The notes beneath the pieces are model-generated. The model searched no databases. It was not told the origin of the DNA and was given only the letters and a program-made list of their open reading frames with translations. Below are positions 7,993 through 16,903 of a stretch of 64,000 nucleotides of DNA, piece after piece. The stretch comes from Flavobacteriaceae bacterium LYZ1037. GTDB taxonomy: Bacteria; Bacteroidota; Bacteroidia; Flavobacteriales; Flavobacteriaceae. Within the stretch, counting starts at the first letter, position 1; every line of letters starts with the position of its first letter. The stretch lies in NCBI GenBank assembly GCA_003144015.1, contig QFWS01000001.1:186001-250000 (forward strand), in the 5' to 3' direction. A program made the translations under genes and the position numbers.

Positions 7993-8946
7993 ATGAAGAA
8001 GTTTCTATTCATTTTATCTATCGTAAGTTTTCAGTGTATCATTGCTCAGCCAGATTCTTTATATTTTAAGACTGAAAACATCAATATTCCTAAATGGTCT
8101 CAAAACAACAAAGCTAGTGTACTTCTAAGTGAAGTGGCTTTTGTTAATTGGAATGCAGGAGGTAGTAATTCTATATCAGCATTGTTCAACTTTGAAAGCG
8201 CTTTAAAATATAGGTATAGACATCTCGTGTGGCAAAGTATTTTAATTTCTCGTTATGGAATTAATAAGCAAGAAAATCAAGGCTTAAGAAAAACGGATGA
8301 TATCCTGGATGTAAGCTCTACCTTAGGCTTTAGAAGGAACGAATTTACCAATTGGTTTTTTTCTTCCAGATTTCATTTTAAAACACAATTCACTAAAGGG
8401 TATAATTATCCAGACGATACAAATGTTTTGTCCAGATTTATGGCTCCAGGTTATTTGTTTGTTGGAGGAGGAATTGAATATGGAAAAAACATTGAAGAGT
8501 TTTCGTTTTACTTTTCACCCCTAACTGTTAAAACAACGTTTGTTTTAGACGATACGTTGGCTAATTCTGGTTCTTTTGGAGTTACTCCTGCAGTTTATGA
8601 TGATCAAGGGAACATACTTGAAGAAGGAGAGCGCATTAGAAATGAATTTGGAATTTTATTAACAAGTATCTACGAAAAAGAAATTTTTCAGAATGTCTTA
8701 CTTACTAATTATGTTAGTTTTTATACAGATTATATAAACGAGTTTGGAAATATTGATATCGATTGGCAAATTAATTTCGATTTTAAAGTTAATAACTTCA
8801 TGAAAGCTAATTTTGGTTCCCACTTAAAGTATGATAACGATGTAAAAACTCTGGTTGAAACAGAAGAGATAGATGAGTATGAAACCAAAGGAGCAATGGT
8901 GCAATGGAAGCAAATCCTTGGTGTAGGCGTGGTTGTTGACTTTTAA
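7993..8946 (+). CDS. DUF3078 domain-containing outer-membrane-type protein
   Basis: This 317-aa secreted protein has a signal peptide (MKKFLFILSIVSFQCIIAQ). The typical DUF3078 segment VNWNAGGSNSISALFNFE appears near residue 52, and the rest is rich in beta strands (NEFTNWFFSSRFHFKTQF, FLFVGGG-like turns), consistent with an outer-membrane barrel. The family is widespread in Bacteroidota and has no established function. It follows purM by 19 bp and may be co-transcribed with it. Confidence 0.85.
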   Translation: MKKFLFILSIVSFQCIIAQPDSLYFKTENINIPKWSQNNKASVLLSEVAFVNWNAGGSNSISALFNFESALKYRYRHLVWQSILISRYGINKQENQGLRKTDDILDVSSTLGFRRNEFTNWFFSSRFHFKTQFTKGYNYPDDTNVLSRFMAPGYLFVGGGIEYGKNIEEFSFYFSPLTVKTTFVLDDTLANSGSFGVTPAVYDDQGNILEEGERIRNEFGILLTSIYEKEIFQNVLLTNYVSFYTDYINEFGNIDIDWQINFDFKVNNFMKANFGSHLKYDNDVKTLVETEEIDEYETKGAMVQWKQILGVGVVVDF

Positions 8947-9123
8947 TAAAAAATAAAAAATTTGTGAACTTTTTATTGTTAATAAATTTTTACACTACTG
9001 ATAAACAGGATTTTATGTAAATTTCTTGTAAACTTTATGATTTTAGTCATGTTTTAAGTGTAAAATTTTTACGTTCTTTATGTTTTCAAAAAAAGAATAT
9101 AAATTTTTTAATTAATCCAAAAC

Positions 9124-11679
9124 ATGCCAACAAAAACCCAAGAGAAAGTACTTCCTCCTACTTATTCACAAGATGATGCCTTTCAGGCCTCAGTAAAATA
9201 TTTTAAAGGCGACGATTTAGCTGCTCGCGTTTGGATCAATAAATATGCTTTGAAAGATTCTAAAGGTAATTTATACGAGTTAACACCAAACGATATGCAC
9301 AAACGTATTGCTAAGGAAATAGCAAGAGTTGAGTCGCGATATCCAAATCCATTATCCGAAGAAACTATTTTCGATTTAATTAAAGATTTTAAATACATCG
9401 TGCCTCAAGGAAGCCCGATGGCTGGAATTGGTAATCCATACCAAATCGCATCGCTTTCAAATTGTTTCGTGATAGGAAATGAAGGTGATTCAGATTCCTA
9501 TGGTGGTATCATGAAGATTGACCAAGAACAGGTGCAACTTATGAAACGCCGTGGAGGAGTTGGTCACGATTTATCTCACATTCGCCCTAAGGGCTCTCCT
9601 GTAAAAAATTCAGCGTTAACCTCTACAGGCATTGTACCTTTTATGGAGCGTTATTCTAATTCAACTCGCGAAGTGGCGCAAGACGGTCGTCGAGGAGCTT
9701 TAATGTTATCGGTTTCAATTAATCATCCAGATTCCGAAAACTTTATTGATGCTAAATTAGAGCAAGGTAAAGTGACTGGAGCTAATGTTTCGGTAAGAAT
9801 TGATGACGAGTTTATGAAAGCTGTAAAAGCGAATTCAACCTATACTCAGAAATATCCAATTTTTAGTCAAAACCCAAAATTCTCAAAAACCATTGAAGCC
9901 AATAAAATTTGGAAAAAGATTGTTCATAACGCATGGAAATCAGCTGAACCAGGTATTTTATTTTGGGACACCATTATCAACGAATCGGTTCCAGATTGTT
10001 ATGCAGATTTAGGTTATAAAACGGTGTCTACAAATCCGTGTGGCGAAATTCCGTTGTGTCCATATGATTCTTGCAGACTGTTAGCTATTAATTTATTTTC
10101 TTATGTAGAAAATCCGTTTACTGAGCAAGCATCTTTTAATTTCGAATTGTTTAAAAAACACATCCATGTCGCACAACGTATTATGGATGATATTATCGAT
10201 CTTGAATTGGAAAAAATAGACGCTATTATCGCTAAAATTGATGCAGACCCAGAAGCCGATGAAGTAAAGGCAACTGAAAGAAATTTATGGTTAAATATTC
10301 AAACCAAAGCAAACGAAGGTCGTAGAACCGGAATAGGCATCACTGCTGAAGGTGATATGCTTGCTGCTTTAGGAATTAAATATGGAAGTAAAGAAGGAAA
10401 TGCTTTTTCTGTTGAAGTACACAAAACGTTAGGAATTGAAGCATATAGAGCTTCAGTTTATGCAGCAAAAGATAGAGGGGCTTTCGCCATTTTTGATGCT
10501 GAACGTGAAAAAAACAATCCATTTATCCAACGTTTAAAAGAAGCAGATGATAAGCTGTATTACGAAATGCTGGAACATGGACGTAGAAATATTGCTTTGT
10601 TAACCATTGCTCCTACAGGAACTACTAGTTTAATGACCCAGACATCTTCAGGAATTGAACCTGTTTTTATGCCAGTTTACAAACGTAGAAGAAAAGTAAA
10701 CCCTAACGATAAAAATGTACGCGTAGATTTTGTGGATGAAGTAGGAGACTCTTGGGAGGAATATGTGGTATTCCATCACAGATTTAAACAATGGATGGAA
10801 GTGAATGGTTTTGAGGTTTCGAATAATTACGACCAAAAGGAACTAGATGCTATGGTTAAAAAGTCACCTTACTACAAAGCGACCTCTAACGATGTCGATT
10901 GGATGAGTAAAGTAAGCATGCAAGGTGCTGTACAAAAATGGGTAGACCATTCTATTAGTGTGACCATCAATTTACCAAATGATGCTACCGAAGAGTTGGT
11001 AGGGCAATTATATATGGAAGCATGGGAAGCAGGTTGTAAAGGAGTAACTGTTTATCGTGATGGTTCACGTTCTGGTGTTTTAATTTCAAACGAAGAAAAG
11101 AAAGAAGAAGAACAGGAAACCTTAACTCATTTTCCAACAAAAAGACCTCAAGTGTTAGAGGCAGATGTGGTTCGCTTTCAAAATAATAAAGAAAAATGGA
11201 TTGCTTTTATAGGCTTAATTGACGGAAAACCTTATGAAGTGTTTACGGGTCTTGCTGATGATGAAGATGGTATTTTAATACCAAGATGGGCAAACAAAGG
11301 GCTTATAATTAAAAATAGAAATGAAGATGGTAGCTCTCGTTACGATTTTCAATATAAAAATATAAGAGGCTATAAAACGACAATTGAAGGTCTGTCTCAT
11401 AAATTCAACCCAGAATATTGGAATTATGCGAAACTGATTTCAAGTACCTTGCGTCATGGGATGCCTATTGATAAAATTGTAGATTTAATTAATAGCTTAC
11501 AATTGGATAGCGAATCTATAAATACATGGAAAAACGGTGTGGTTCGCGCCATAAAACGTTATGTGGAAGATGGAACTCATGCCAAAGGACAAATGTGCTC
11601 TAACTGTAGTTCTGAAAATTTAATTTATCAAGAGGGCTGCTTAACTTGTAAAGACTGTGGTTCATCTAAATGTGGATAG
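9124..11679 (+). CDS. nrdJ: Adenosylcobalamin-dependent (class II) ribonucleotide reductase
   Basis: This enzyme makes deoxyribonucleotides using a B12-derived thiyl radical, independently of oxygen. The 851-aa protein has the N-terminal redox cysteine C114 (SLSNCFVIGNE), the finger-loop NPCGEIPLCPYDSCR with C306 and E308, and the TSCPD-like C-terminal domain. It ends in a cysteine-rich tail (CSNCSSENLIYQEGC, then CKDCGSSKCG) that probably re-reduces the active site. No nrdB-like subunit gene is adjacent, as expected for class II. No cobalamin riboswitch signature is visible in the 177-bp upstream gap. It ends at a terminator shared with the convergent ABC gene. Confidence 0.95.
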   Translation: MPTKTQEKVLPPTYSQDDAFQASVKYFKGDDLAARVWINKYALKDSKGNLYELTPNDMHKRIAKEIARVESRYPNPLSEETIFDLIKDFKYIVPQGSPMAGIGNPYQIASLSNCFVIGNEGDSDSYGGIMKIDQEQVQLMKRRGGVGHDLSHIRPKGSPVKNSALTSTGIVPFMERYSNSTREVAQDGRRGALMLSVSINHPDSENFIDAKLEQGKVTGANVSVRIDDEFMKAVKANSTYTQKYPIFSQNPKFSKTIEANKIWKKIVHNAWKSAEPGILFWDTIINESVPDCYADLGYKTVSTNPCGEIPLCPYDSCRLLAINLFSYVENPFTEQASFNFELFKKHIHVAQRIMDDIIDLELEKIDAIIAKIDADPEADEVKATERNLWLNIQTKANEGRRTGIGITAEGDMLAALGIKYGSKEGNAFSVEVHKTLGIEAYRASVYAAKDRGAFAIFDAEREKNNPFIQRLKEADDKLYYEMLEHGRRNIALLTIAPTGTTSLMTQTSSGIEPVFMPVYKRRRKVNPNDKNVRVDFVDEVGDSWEEYVVFHHRFKQWMEVNGFEVSNNYDQKELDAMVKKSPYYKATSNDVDWMSKVSMQGAVQKWVDHSISVTINLPNDATEELVGQLYMEAWEAGCKGVTVYRDGSRSGVLISNEEKKEEEQETLTHFPTKRPQVLEADVVRFQNNKEKWIAFIGLIDGKPYEVFTGLADDEDGILIPRWANKGLIIKNRNEDGSSRYDFQYKNIRGYKTTIEGLSHKFNPEYWNYAKLISSTLRHGMPIDKIVDLINSLQLDSESINTWKNGVVRAIKRYVEDGTHAKGQMCSNCSSENLIYQEGCLTCKDCGSSKCG

Positions 11680-11701
11680 TCCATATAAATATGTAGAAAA
11701 T

Positions 11702-11737
11702 AAGAAGCTATTTCAATGGAAATAGTTTCTTTTTTTA
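11702..11737 (+). terminator. Terminator after nrdJ
   Basis: A stem of 13 bp with one G-T pair (11702-11714 with 11719-11731) has an AATG loop and runs into a T-tract. It lies between two convergent genes and overlaps the 3' end of the ABC ATPase gene. Confidence 0.8.
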
Positions 11738-12394
11738 AAAGGTATTTTGACTGATGTATTTAAAATCTTCAAGCATTTTTAAGTCTGTGATTAATTTAGA
11801 GTTTCCATCTTTTATTAAATACAAATTATCACTTGTGTCGATAATATCTCGATATAGATGATCGGTAATAATGATGATTTTTCGTTGCTTTTCTTCCGAA
11901 ATTAGTTTTTTTATGGTTTGTATATACAAAGGGGCCACATGCGAAAAAGGTTCATCTAAAAGAATGATTTTTGTGGAACTTTTTAAAAGTAAATAGGTCT
12001 CTACTACTCGGCGTTCACCCCCAGAAAGCTGTCTGAGTCTATTATTTTTATAAATTGTAAAGGTTTCAAAATGCGACGTAAATTCCTCCCAATTTACTTG
12101 AAATAATTTGAAAGCAGTTTTTAGTTTCAAGCTATTAGGTGCTATAGGCAGTTGAGGTAGATACTTCACCAGTTTTGTTTGATAAAGTGGTTTTAAAATG
12201 GGCTTGTTGTCTAAACGAATCAGTTTGTATTTTGGTTTCAGTGTGCCAAAAATAATATTCAGTATGCAACTTTTACCACTGCCATTACTTCCTAGTATGC
12301 CAGTAACTTCGCCTGTTTGCGCTTTAAGATAGATGCCATTGAGAATGCGTTTTTCTTTAAAATACAATTCGACATTATCTAATTCTAAAATCAT
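11735..12394 (-). CDS. ABC transporter ATP-binding protein (orphan ATPase)
   Basis: This 219-aa single nucleotide-binding domain has Walker A GSNGSGKS at 35-42, signature LSGGER at 123-128, Walker B ILLDEP at 144-149 and H-loop H179. All catalytic elements look intact, so it should hydrolyse ATP. It overlaps by 4 bp with an upstream gene for a 96-aa membrane protein, which is the only candidate partner nearby; no standard permease is present. The fold is closest in feel to LptB/branched-chain type ATPases. The substrate is unknown. Confidence 0.9.
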   Translation of the reverse strand: MILELDNVELYFKEKRILNGIYLKAQTGEVTGILGSNGSGKSCILNIIFGTLKPKYKLIRLDNKPILKPLYQTKLVKYLPQLPIAPNSLKLKTAFKLFQVNWEEFTSHFETFTIYKNNRLRQLSGGERRVVETYLLLKSSTKIILLDEPFSHVAPLYIQTIKKLISEEKQRKIIIITDHLYRDIIDTSDNLYLIKDGNSKLITDLKMLEDFKYISQNTF

Positions 12395-12681
12395 ATAAAA
12401 ACACTAATCAATTTAAATAAAAGACTAGTTATAAAGATATCAATTAAATACATGATCCCGAAAAGTTTTAAAGAAGATATCCCAAGGTTTTTATAGAAAA
12501 GAAGTTTGCGTTTAGCAGTGGTTTCTGAAAGGAAATACCATAAAAAAGCAGTTAAAAAGAATTTTGCGATATAGATAACTACTAAATTGGATTTAAAAGC
12601 TATTAAAAAAAGGGTTATACCAAAAGACCAAAATATATAAGGTTTATAAAATATAAATATGGCTCCTAATCGCTGCATCAT
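12391..12681 (-). CDS. Small membrane protein, probable partner of the ABC ATPase
   Basis: The 96-aa product is very hydrophobic, with about three membrane segments (near residues 7-27, 32-51 and 70-95). A short basic stretch (TAKRKLLFYKN) lies between the second and third. It overlaps the ABC ATPase start by 4 bp, which suggests translational coupling and a shared complex. I do not recognise a family. It is too small for a normal ABC permease, though a homo-oligomer is possible. Confidence 0.65.
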   Translation of the reverse strand: MMQRLGAIFIFYKPYIFWSFGITLFLIAFKSNLVVIYIAKFFLTAFLWYFLSETTAKRKLLFYKNLGISSLKLFGIMYLIDIFITSLLFKLISVFI

Positions 12682-12776
12682 AGAATAAAAACGCCTTTTT
12701 AAGAAAAATATTTTCTAATAAATCTTTTAGCTAAAAATTGAAGAATCTAAAAAATTATAAAATCCATAAATTATCG

Positions 12777-12784
12777 TATTTTTG
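12777..12784 (+). promoter_or_regulatory. -7 box of prfA
   Basis: TATTTTTG matches the TAnnTTTG consensus exactly and lies 21 bp before the prfA start. A -33 TTG at a proper distance is not evident. Confidence 0.45.
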
Positions 12785-12805
12785 ACACACAATTTAGAAT
12801 AATAC

Positions 12806-13882
12806 ATGTTAGATAAATTACAAATAGTAAAACAACGTTTTGATGAGGTTAGCGATTTAATTATCCAACCAGATATAATGACAGATCAAAAGCGTTATGT
12901 AGAATTAAATAAAGAATATAAAGATTTACGTGTCTTAATGGACAAACGTGAACAGTATATAGCGTTGACGAATAACTTAAAAGAAGCAGAAGAAATTATT
13001 GCAGATGGAAGCGATCCTGAAATGGTGGATATGGCTAAATTGCAGTATGATGAAGCCAAAGAAGGGATTCCTAAATTAGAAGACGAAATAAAGGTGCTTC
13101 TAATACCTAAAGACCCTGAAGACACTAAAAATGCTGTCGTTGAATTACGAGCAGGAACAGGAGGTGATGAGGCCAGTATTTTTGCTGGGGATTTGTTTAG
13201 AATGTATTCCAAATATTGTGAAAGCAAGGGTTGGAAAGTCGACACTGTAGATTACAGCGAAGGTACCAATGGAGGTTTCAAAGAAATTCAATTTGAAGTA
13301 ACTGGTGATGATGTATATGGAACTTTAAAATTTGAAGCTGGCGTGCATCGTGTGCAACGTGTGCCACAAACAGAAACTCAAGGACGTGTTCATACTAGTG
13401 CAGCAACAGTTATGGTATTTCCAGAAGCTGAAGAGTTTGATGTGGAAATTAACCCAAAAGACGTACGTATCGATTTTTTCTGTTCGTCTGGTCCAGGAGG
13501 TCAATCTGTAAACACTACCTATTCTGCTGTACGTTTAACACATATTCCAACAGGTTTGGTAGCACAATGCCAGGACCAAAAATCGCAACATAAGAATAAA
13601 GAGAAAGCCTTTAAGGTGTTACGTTCTAGATTGTACGATATGGAGTTGGCAAAGAAAAATGCTGAAGATGCTGAAAAACGTGGCTCTATGGTTAGTTCTG
13701 GAGATAGGTCAGCTAAAATTAGAACCTATAATTATTCTCAAGGTCGTGTAACAGATCATAGAATTGGACTGACTTTATACGATTTAAGTAATATTGTAAA
13801 TGGCGATATTCAACGTATTATTGACGAACTTCAGTTGGCTGAAAACACCGAAAAGTTAAAAGCAAGCACTGATGTAATTTAA
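12806..13882 (+). CDS. prfA: Peptide chain release factor 1
   Basis: RF1 ends translation at UAA and UAG. The 358-aa protein carries the stop-codon reading PxT motif as PQT at 187-189 ([19 protein letters not shown]) and the peptidyl-hydrolysis GGQ at 231-233 ([17 protein letters not shown]). The PxT type, and not SPF, separates it from RF2. The usual Ala or Val in the middle of PxT is Gln here. A terminator follows immediately, between prfA and pyrF. Confidence 0.97.
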   Translation: MLDKLQIVKQRFDEVSDLIIQPDIMTDQKRYVELNKEYKDLRVLMDKREQYIALTNNLKEAEEIIADGSDPEMVDMAKLQYDEAKEGIPKLEDEIKVLLIPKDPEDTKNAVVELRAGTGGDEASIFAGDLFRMYSKYCESKGWKVDTVDYSEGTNGGFKEIQFEVTGDDVYGTLKFEAGVHRVQRVPQTETQGRVHTSAATVMVFPEAEEFDVEINPKDVRIDFFCSSGPGGQSVNTTYSAVRLTHIPTGLVAQCQDQKSQHKNKEKAFKVLRSRLYDMELAKKNAEDAEKRGSMVSSGDRSAKIRTYNYSQGRVTDHRIGLTLYDLSNIVNGDIQRIIDELQLAENTEKLKASTDVI

Positions 13883-13887
13883 AACCT

Positions 13888-13911
13888 AGCCTCTTTTTTG
13901 AGGCTTTTTTT
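13888..13911 (+). terminator. Terminator between prfA and pyrF
   Basis: The stem AGCCTC (13888-13893) / GAGGCT (13900-13905) has a six-T loop and a seven-T tail. The tail ends only 5 nt before the pyrF start codon, leaving no room for a promoter between them. Confidence 0.85.
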
Positions 13912-13916
13912 ATAAA

Positions 13917-14744
13917 ATGACAACAAAACAACTAACAGAACAAATCAAAAAAAAGAAATCCTTTCTATGTATTGGATTGGATGTTGATTTAAATAAAATC
14001 CCACAACATTTATTAAAAGAAGAAGATCCCATTTTCGCATTTAATAAAGCTATTATCGACGCAACACATCACTTATGTGTTGCTTATAAACCAAACACTG
14101 CTTTTTATGAAGCTTATGGATTAAAAGGATGGGAATCTTTAGAGAAAACCATTAAATATTTAAATTATAACCATCCTGAAATATTCACTATTGCAGATGC
14201 TAAACGTGGTGATATTGGAAATACAAGTAGCATGTATGCCAAAGCTTTTTTTGATGATTTAGGGTTTGATAGCGTTACTGTTGCTCCATATATGGGAAAA
14301 GATTCTATAGAACCTTTTTTGGCTTTTGAAAACAAACATACCATCATGTTGGCTTTAACTTCAAATCAAGGTGCTTTCGATTTTCAAACGAAAACGGTTG
14401 AAGGAAAAGAATTATACAAACAGGTTATGGAAACGTCTAAATCTTGGGAGAACTCTAAAAACTTAATGTATGTGGTTGGAGCCACCAAAGCAGAATATTT
14501 TGCAGATATTAGAAACATCGTTCCAGATAGCTTTTTACTAGTTCCTGGTGTTGGAGCACAAGGTGGAAACTTACAAGATGTTTGTACATTTGGTTTAAAC
14601 AAAAATGTAGGCTTACTTATCAATTCTTCAAGAGGTATTATTTATGCTTCAAATAAAAAAGATTTTGCTGAAGCTGCTGCTATAAAAGCAAAAGATCTTC
14701 AAAAGGAAATGGAAAAGATTATTAAAAGTCAATTCTCTGATTGA
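13917..14744 (+). CDS. pyrF: Orotidine 5'-phosphate decarboxylase
   Basis: This enzyme carries out the last step of UMP synthesis, OMP to UMP plus CO2. The 275-aa length and the motif [11 protein letters not shown] (D94, K96, D99) place it in the type 2 OMPDC subfamily. Further family segments are [21 protein letters not shown] and [11 protein letters not shown] near the phosphate-binding end. The gene begins right after the prfA hairpin, so it is expressed by read-through or from a promoter inside prfA, and the hairpin might act as an attenuator. Confidence 0.96.
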   Translation: MTTKQLTEQIKKKKSFLCIGLDVDLNKIPQHLLKEEDPIFAFNKAIIDATHHLCVAYKPNTAFYEAYGLKGWESLEKTIKYLNYNHPEIFTIADAKRGDIGNTSSMYAKAFFDDLGFDSVTVAPYMGKDSIEPFLAFENKHTIMLALTSNQGAFDFQTKTVEGKELYKQVMETSKSWENSKNLMYVVGATKAEYFADIRNIVPDSFLLVPGVGAQGGNLQDVCTFGLNKNVGLLINSSRGIIYASNKKDFAEAAAIKAKDLQKEMEKIIKSQFSD

Positions 14745-14758
14745 AAATTAGCTAGCAT

Positions 14759-14776
14759 TGAGCGTAGTCGAAATGT
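14759..14776 (+). repeat. Short dispersed REP-like motif, copy 1
   Basis: TTGAGCGTAGTCGAAATG lies between pyrF and the BtuF-like gene. It matches the motif at 20371-20388 at 15 of 18 positions. Motifs of this type recur in intergenic DNA of flavobacteria. Confidence 0.5.
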
Positions 14777-14789
14777 GGTAATCTTACAA

Positions 14790-15575
14790 ATGAAAGACCA
14801 ACTAAATAGGACCATTCAAATAAAACGTACTCCTAAACGGATAGTTTCCTTAGTACCTTCACAAACGGAGTTACTGTATGATTTAGATTTGGAACCTTCC
14901 ATAGTTGGTATTACTAAATTCTGTGTTCATCCACGACATCTCATTTCTAATATTGATGTTGTTGGAGGAACCAAGCACGTGCATTTCGATAAAATAAAAG
15001 CGCTTCAGCCAGACATTATTTTGTGTAATAAAGAGGAAAATACGCAAGAGATGATTTTGGAACTAGAAAAAATAGCTCCAGTGCATATTAGCGATATTTA
15101 TAATATTGAAGACTGTTTGGAGTTAATTCGTATGTATGGAGCATTATTTTCAGTCGAAGAGAATGCTAAAGAAATTATTGCTACCATTAAAAAAGAACAA
15201 GAAGAATTTCAAGACTTTATAAAAGACCAACCAAAATTAAAAACAGCCTATTTTATTTGGAAAAATCCGTGGATGGTTGCAGCACAGAATAATTTTATAA
15301 ATGCTTTAATGGCTGTTGGTAAATTTGAAAACCACTTTAGAGCTTTAGAAAGATATCCAGAAATCGATTTAGAAAAAGATCTTGGAACAGATGTAGAGGT
15401 TATTATGCTTTCAACTGAGCCCTTTCCGTTTAAGAAAGTACACATTGAGAGTATGAAACTACAATTCCCTCAAGCTAAAGTGTTATTGGTAGATGGAGAA
15501 TTATTTTCGTGGTATGGCTCTAGATTGGCTAAGTCTTTTCAATATTTTAAGTTATTAAGACTTGAATCTTTATAG
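14790..15575 (+). CDS. BtuF-like helical-backbone metal receptor (cobalamin/siderophore binding fold)
   Basis: This 261-aa protein of the class III periplasmic-binding fold starts with KRTPKRIVSLVPSQTELLYDL, the typical opening of BtuF/FecB-type receptors, and continues with GITKFCVHP and ALQPDIILCNKEEN. No signal peptide or lipobox is visible, which is odd for a binding protein, so it may be cytoplasmic or exported another way. A GTG at 14775 in the same frame would add five residues, but it overlaps a dispersed repeat, so ATG 14790 is preferred. Cobalamin as ligand is inference, made attractive by the B12 enzymes nrdJ and icmF in this window. Confidence 0.8.
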   Translation: MKDQLNRTIQIKRTPKRIVSLVPSQTELLYDLDLEPSIVGITKFCVHPRHLISNIDVVGGTKHVHFDKIKALQPDIILCNKEENTQEMILELEKIAPVHISDIYNIEDCLELIRMYGALFSVEENAKEIIATIKKEQEEFQDFIKDQPKLKTAYFIWKNPWMVAAQNNFINALMAVGKFENHFRALERYPEIDLEKDLGTDVEVIMLSTEPFPFKKVHIESMKLQFPQAKVLLVDGELFSWYGSRLAKSFQYFKLLRLESL

Positions 15576-15611
15576 AAAAAGAAACCCATTAAAATTGCAA
15601 AAATTAATTAC

Positions 15612-15812
15612 TTATAAGTGCTGTTGTTTTACAGGTTCTCTGCTTAAATAGTTTAATCTATTTAATTTGTTTAAGAGTTTGATAGCTTTAAACTCCGATA
15701 TATCACTCAATGCACAATCGGTTTCTCGAAGATTATAAGCTTTTTCAATAAGGCGTTTGTAGCGTTTTTGTAACTTGACTTGGTTTTCTTTTATTTTGTT
15801 TGAATTTTCCAT
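15612..15812 (-). CDS. Small Lacal_2735-family-like protein
   Basis: This 66-aa, charged, mostly helical protein has the core LQKRYKRLIEKAYNLRETD followed by a segment around KAIKLLNKLNRL. It resembles the small flavobacterial Lacal_2735 family (a helical hairpin with K-rich heptads and a conserved YxxLxxEAY-like start). There is no signal peptide or membrane segment, so it is cytoplasmic. The role is unknown. Family assignment is from memory of the pattern and is moderate. Confidence 0.65.
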   Translation of the reverse strand: MENSNKIKENQVKLQKRYKRLIEKAYNLRETDCALSDISEFKAIKLLNKLNRLNYLSREPVKQQHL

Positions 15813-15884
15813 TGCTTACACCTTTGAGAATTAAATATATCTAAAATAATAGAATTCAGCAAGTTAAATGTTTGGTTTTTTTAT

Positions 15885-15916
15885 AAAAAAAAATCGATCC
15901 GTTGCGAATCGATTTT
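15885..15916 (-). terminator. Terminator after the DUF4197 gene
   Basis: A perfect 9-bp stem (15890-15898 with 15908-15916) has a 9-nt loop. On the minus strand it is followed by a run of T residues (plus-strand A-run 15885-15893), as expected for the end of the gene at 16073. Confidence 0.75.
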
Positions 15917-16072
15917 AATTTAATAACTAACTAACTTAATTCAAATGAATCACAAGGGATGTGAAATTAACTTTTTGAAATAAAATCAGTACAAAGATGA
16001 CGTTTTTGTACTTGGTCTATGTTAGCTTAATGTCAATTTAAGTTAAAGTTTTAATGAACTGAGTTTTATATA

Positions 16073-16780
16073 TTAATCTTGTAGCGCAAATACCTGTTTT
16101 AATAAATCGGTAGTTCTAGAAGTATATTTGGTTCTAATGTCTTTTTCTTCAACCGCAATCATTTTATAAACTCCTTTTAGTGCTTCTTCAGTAACATAGT
16201 CTGTTAAATCAGGATTTACATTAGATGTAAATGGTATGTTGTTGTATTTATTAATTAAATTAGACCAAATTTGATCTGCTCCAACTTTTTTGAAAGAGTT
16301 GTTTATTACGGGATGAAATTCAGTGTAAAGTGCAGATTCAGTTCTTCCAGCTAGATACCGTGTTGCAGCATCATCATTTCCTAAAAGAATGTTTTTCGCG
16401 TCTGCAAATGTTATGCCTTTAACAGCATTTATAAAGATTGGTGTTGCTGTGCTTACCGCATCTTCAGCTGCACGATTTAAGACTTTTAAACCTTCATCAG
16501 CTAAAGAACTTAAACCAATATCTCTAAGCGCTTTGTCTACTTTCTGTAATTCCTCAGGAAGCAATATTTTTACCAAATCGTTTTTATAAAATCCATCTGT
16601 TTGTGTCAACTTTGTTACTTGCTTATCAATACCTTGGTCTAAAGCTGCTCTTAAGCCTTCAGCGATTTGGGTGTTACTAATTCCAGTTGTGCTTTCAGGT
16701 AGTTGATTGACTACTTCTTGCAATTCGGCACAAGACATAAAGTTGATAACTAATAAAAAGAGAAAATATTTTTTAATCAT
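16073..16780 (-). CDS. DUF4197 domain-containing lipoprotein
   Basis: This 235-aa protein begins MIKKYFLFLLVINFMSCAEL. The MSC lipobox predicts a lipoprotein anchored in the cell envelope. The remainder is helical and matches the DUF4197 layout: repeated acidic/aliphatic helices, GLRAALDQGIDKQV, AAEDAVSTATPIF and FADAKNILLGNDDAATRYL. An in-frame ATG at 16810 would put ten charged or polar residues before the signal peptide, so 16780 is preferred. The family has no proven function. The gene is divergent from icmF. Confidence 0.88.
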   Translation of the reverse strand: MIKKYFLFLLVINFMSCAELQEVVNQLPESTTGISNTQIAEGLRAALDQGIDKQVTKLTQTDGFYKNDLVKILLPEELQKVDKALRDIGLSSLADEGLKVLNRAAEDAVSTATPIFINAVKGITFADAKNILLGNDDAATRYLAGRTESALYTEFHPVINNSFKKVGADQIWSNLINKYNNIPFTSNVNPDLTDYVTEEALKGVYKMIAVEEKDIRTKYTSRTTDLLKQVFALQD

Positions 16781-16871
16781 GAGGTGTTTTTTTTTACAAA
16801 GATAAGACACTCAAATTTAATTCTGAATGGGATTAAATAAAAGTAATAAGGTAGATTTATTGAATATTGCG

Positions 16872-16879
16872 TAAATTTG
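16872..16879 (+). promoter_or_regulatory. -7 box of icmF
   Basis: TAAATTTG, followed by TGCC, matches the flavobacterial -7 consensus exactly and lies 24 bp before the icmF start codon. Confidence 0.5.
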
Positions 16880-16903
16880 TGCCACAAAAATTAAGATCTA
16901 TAC

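Noticed and set aside
8947-9123. Cobalamin riboswitch upstream of nrdJ
   Set aside because: No B12-box-like conserved core or convincing multi-stem fold could be recognised in this AT-rich gap.
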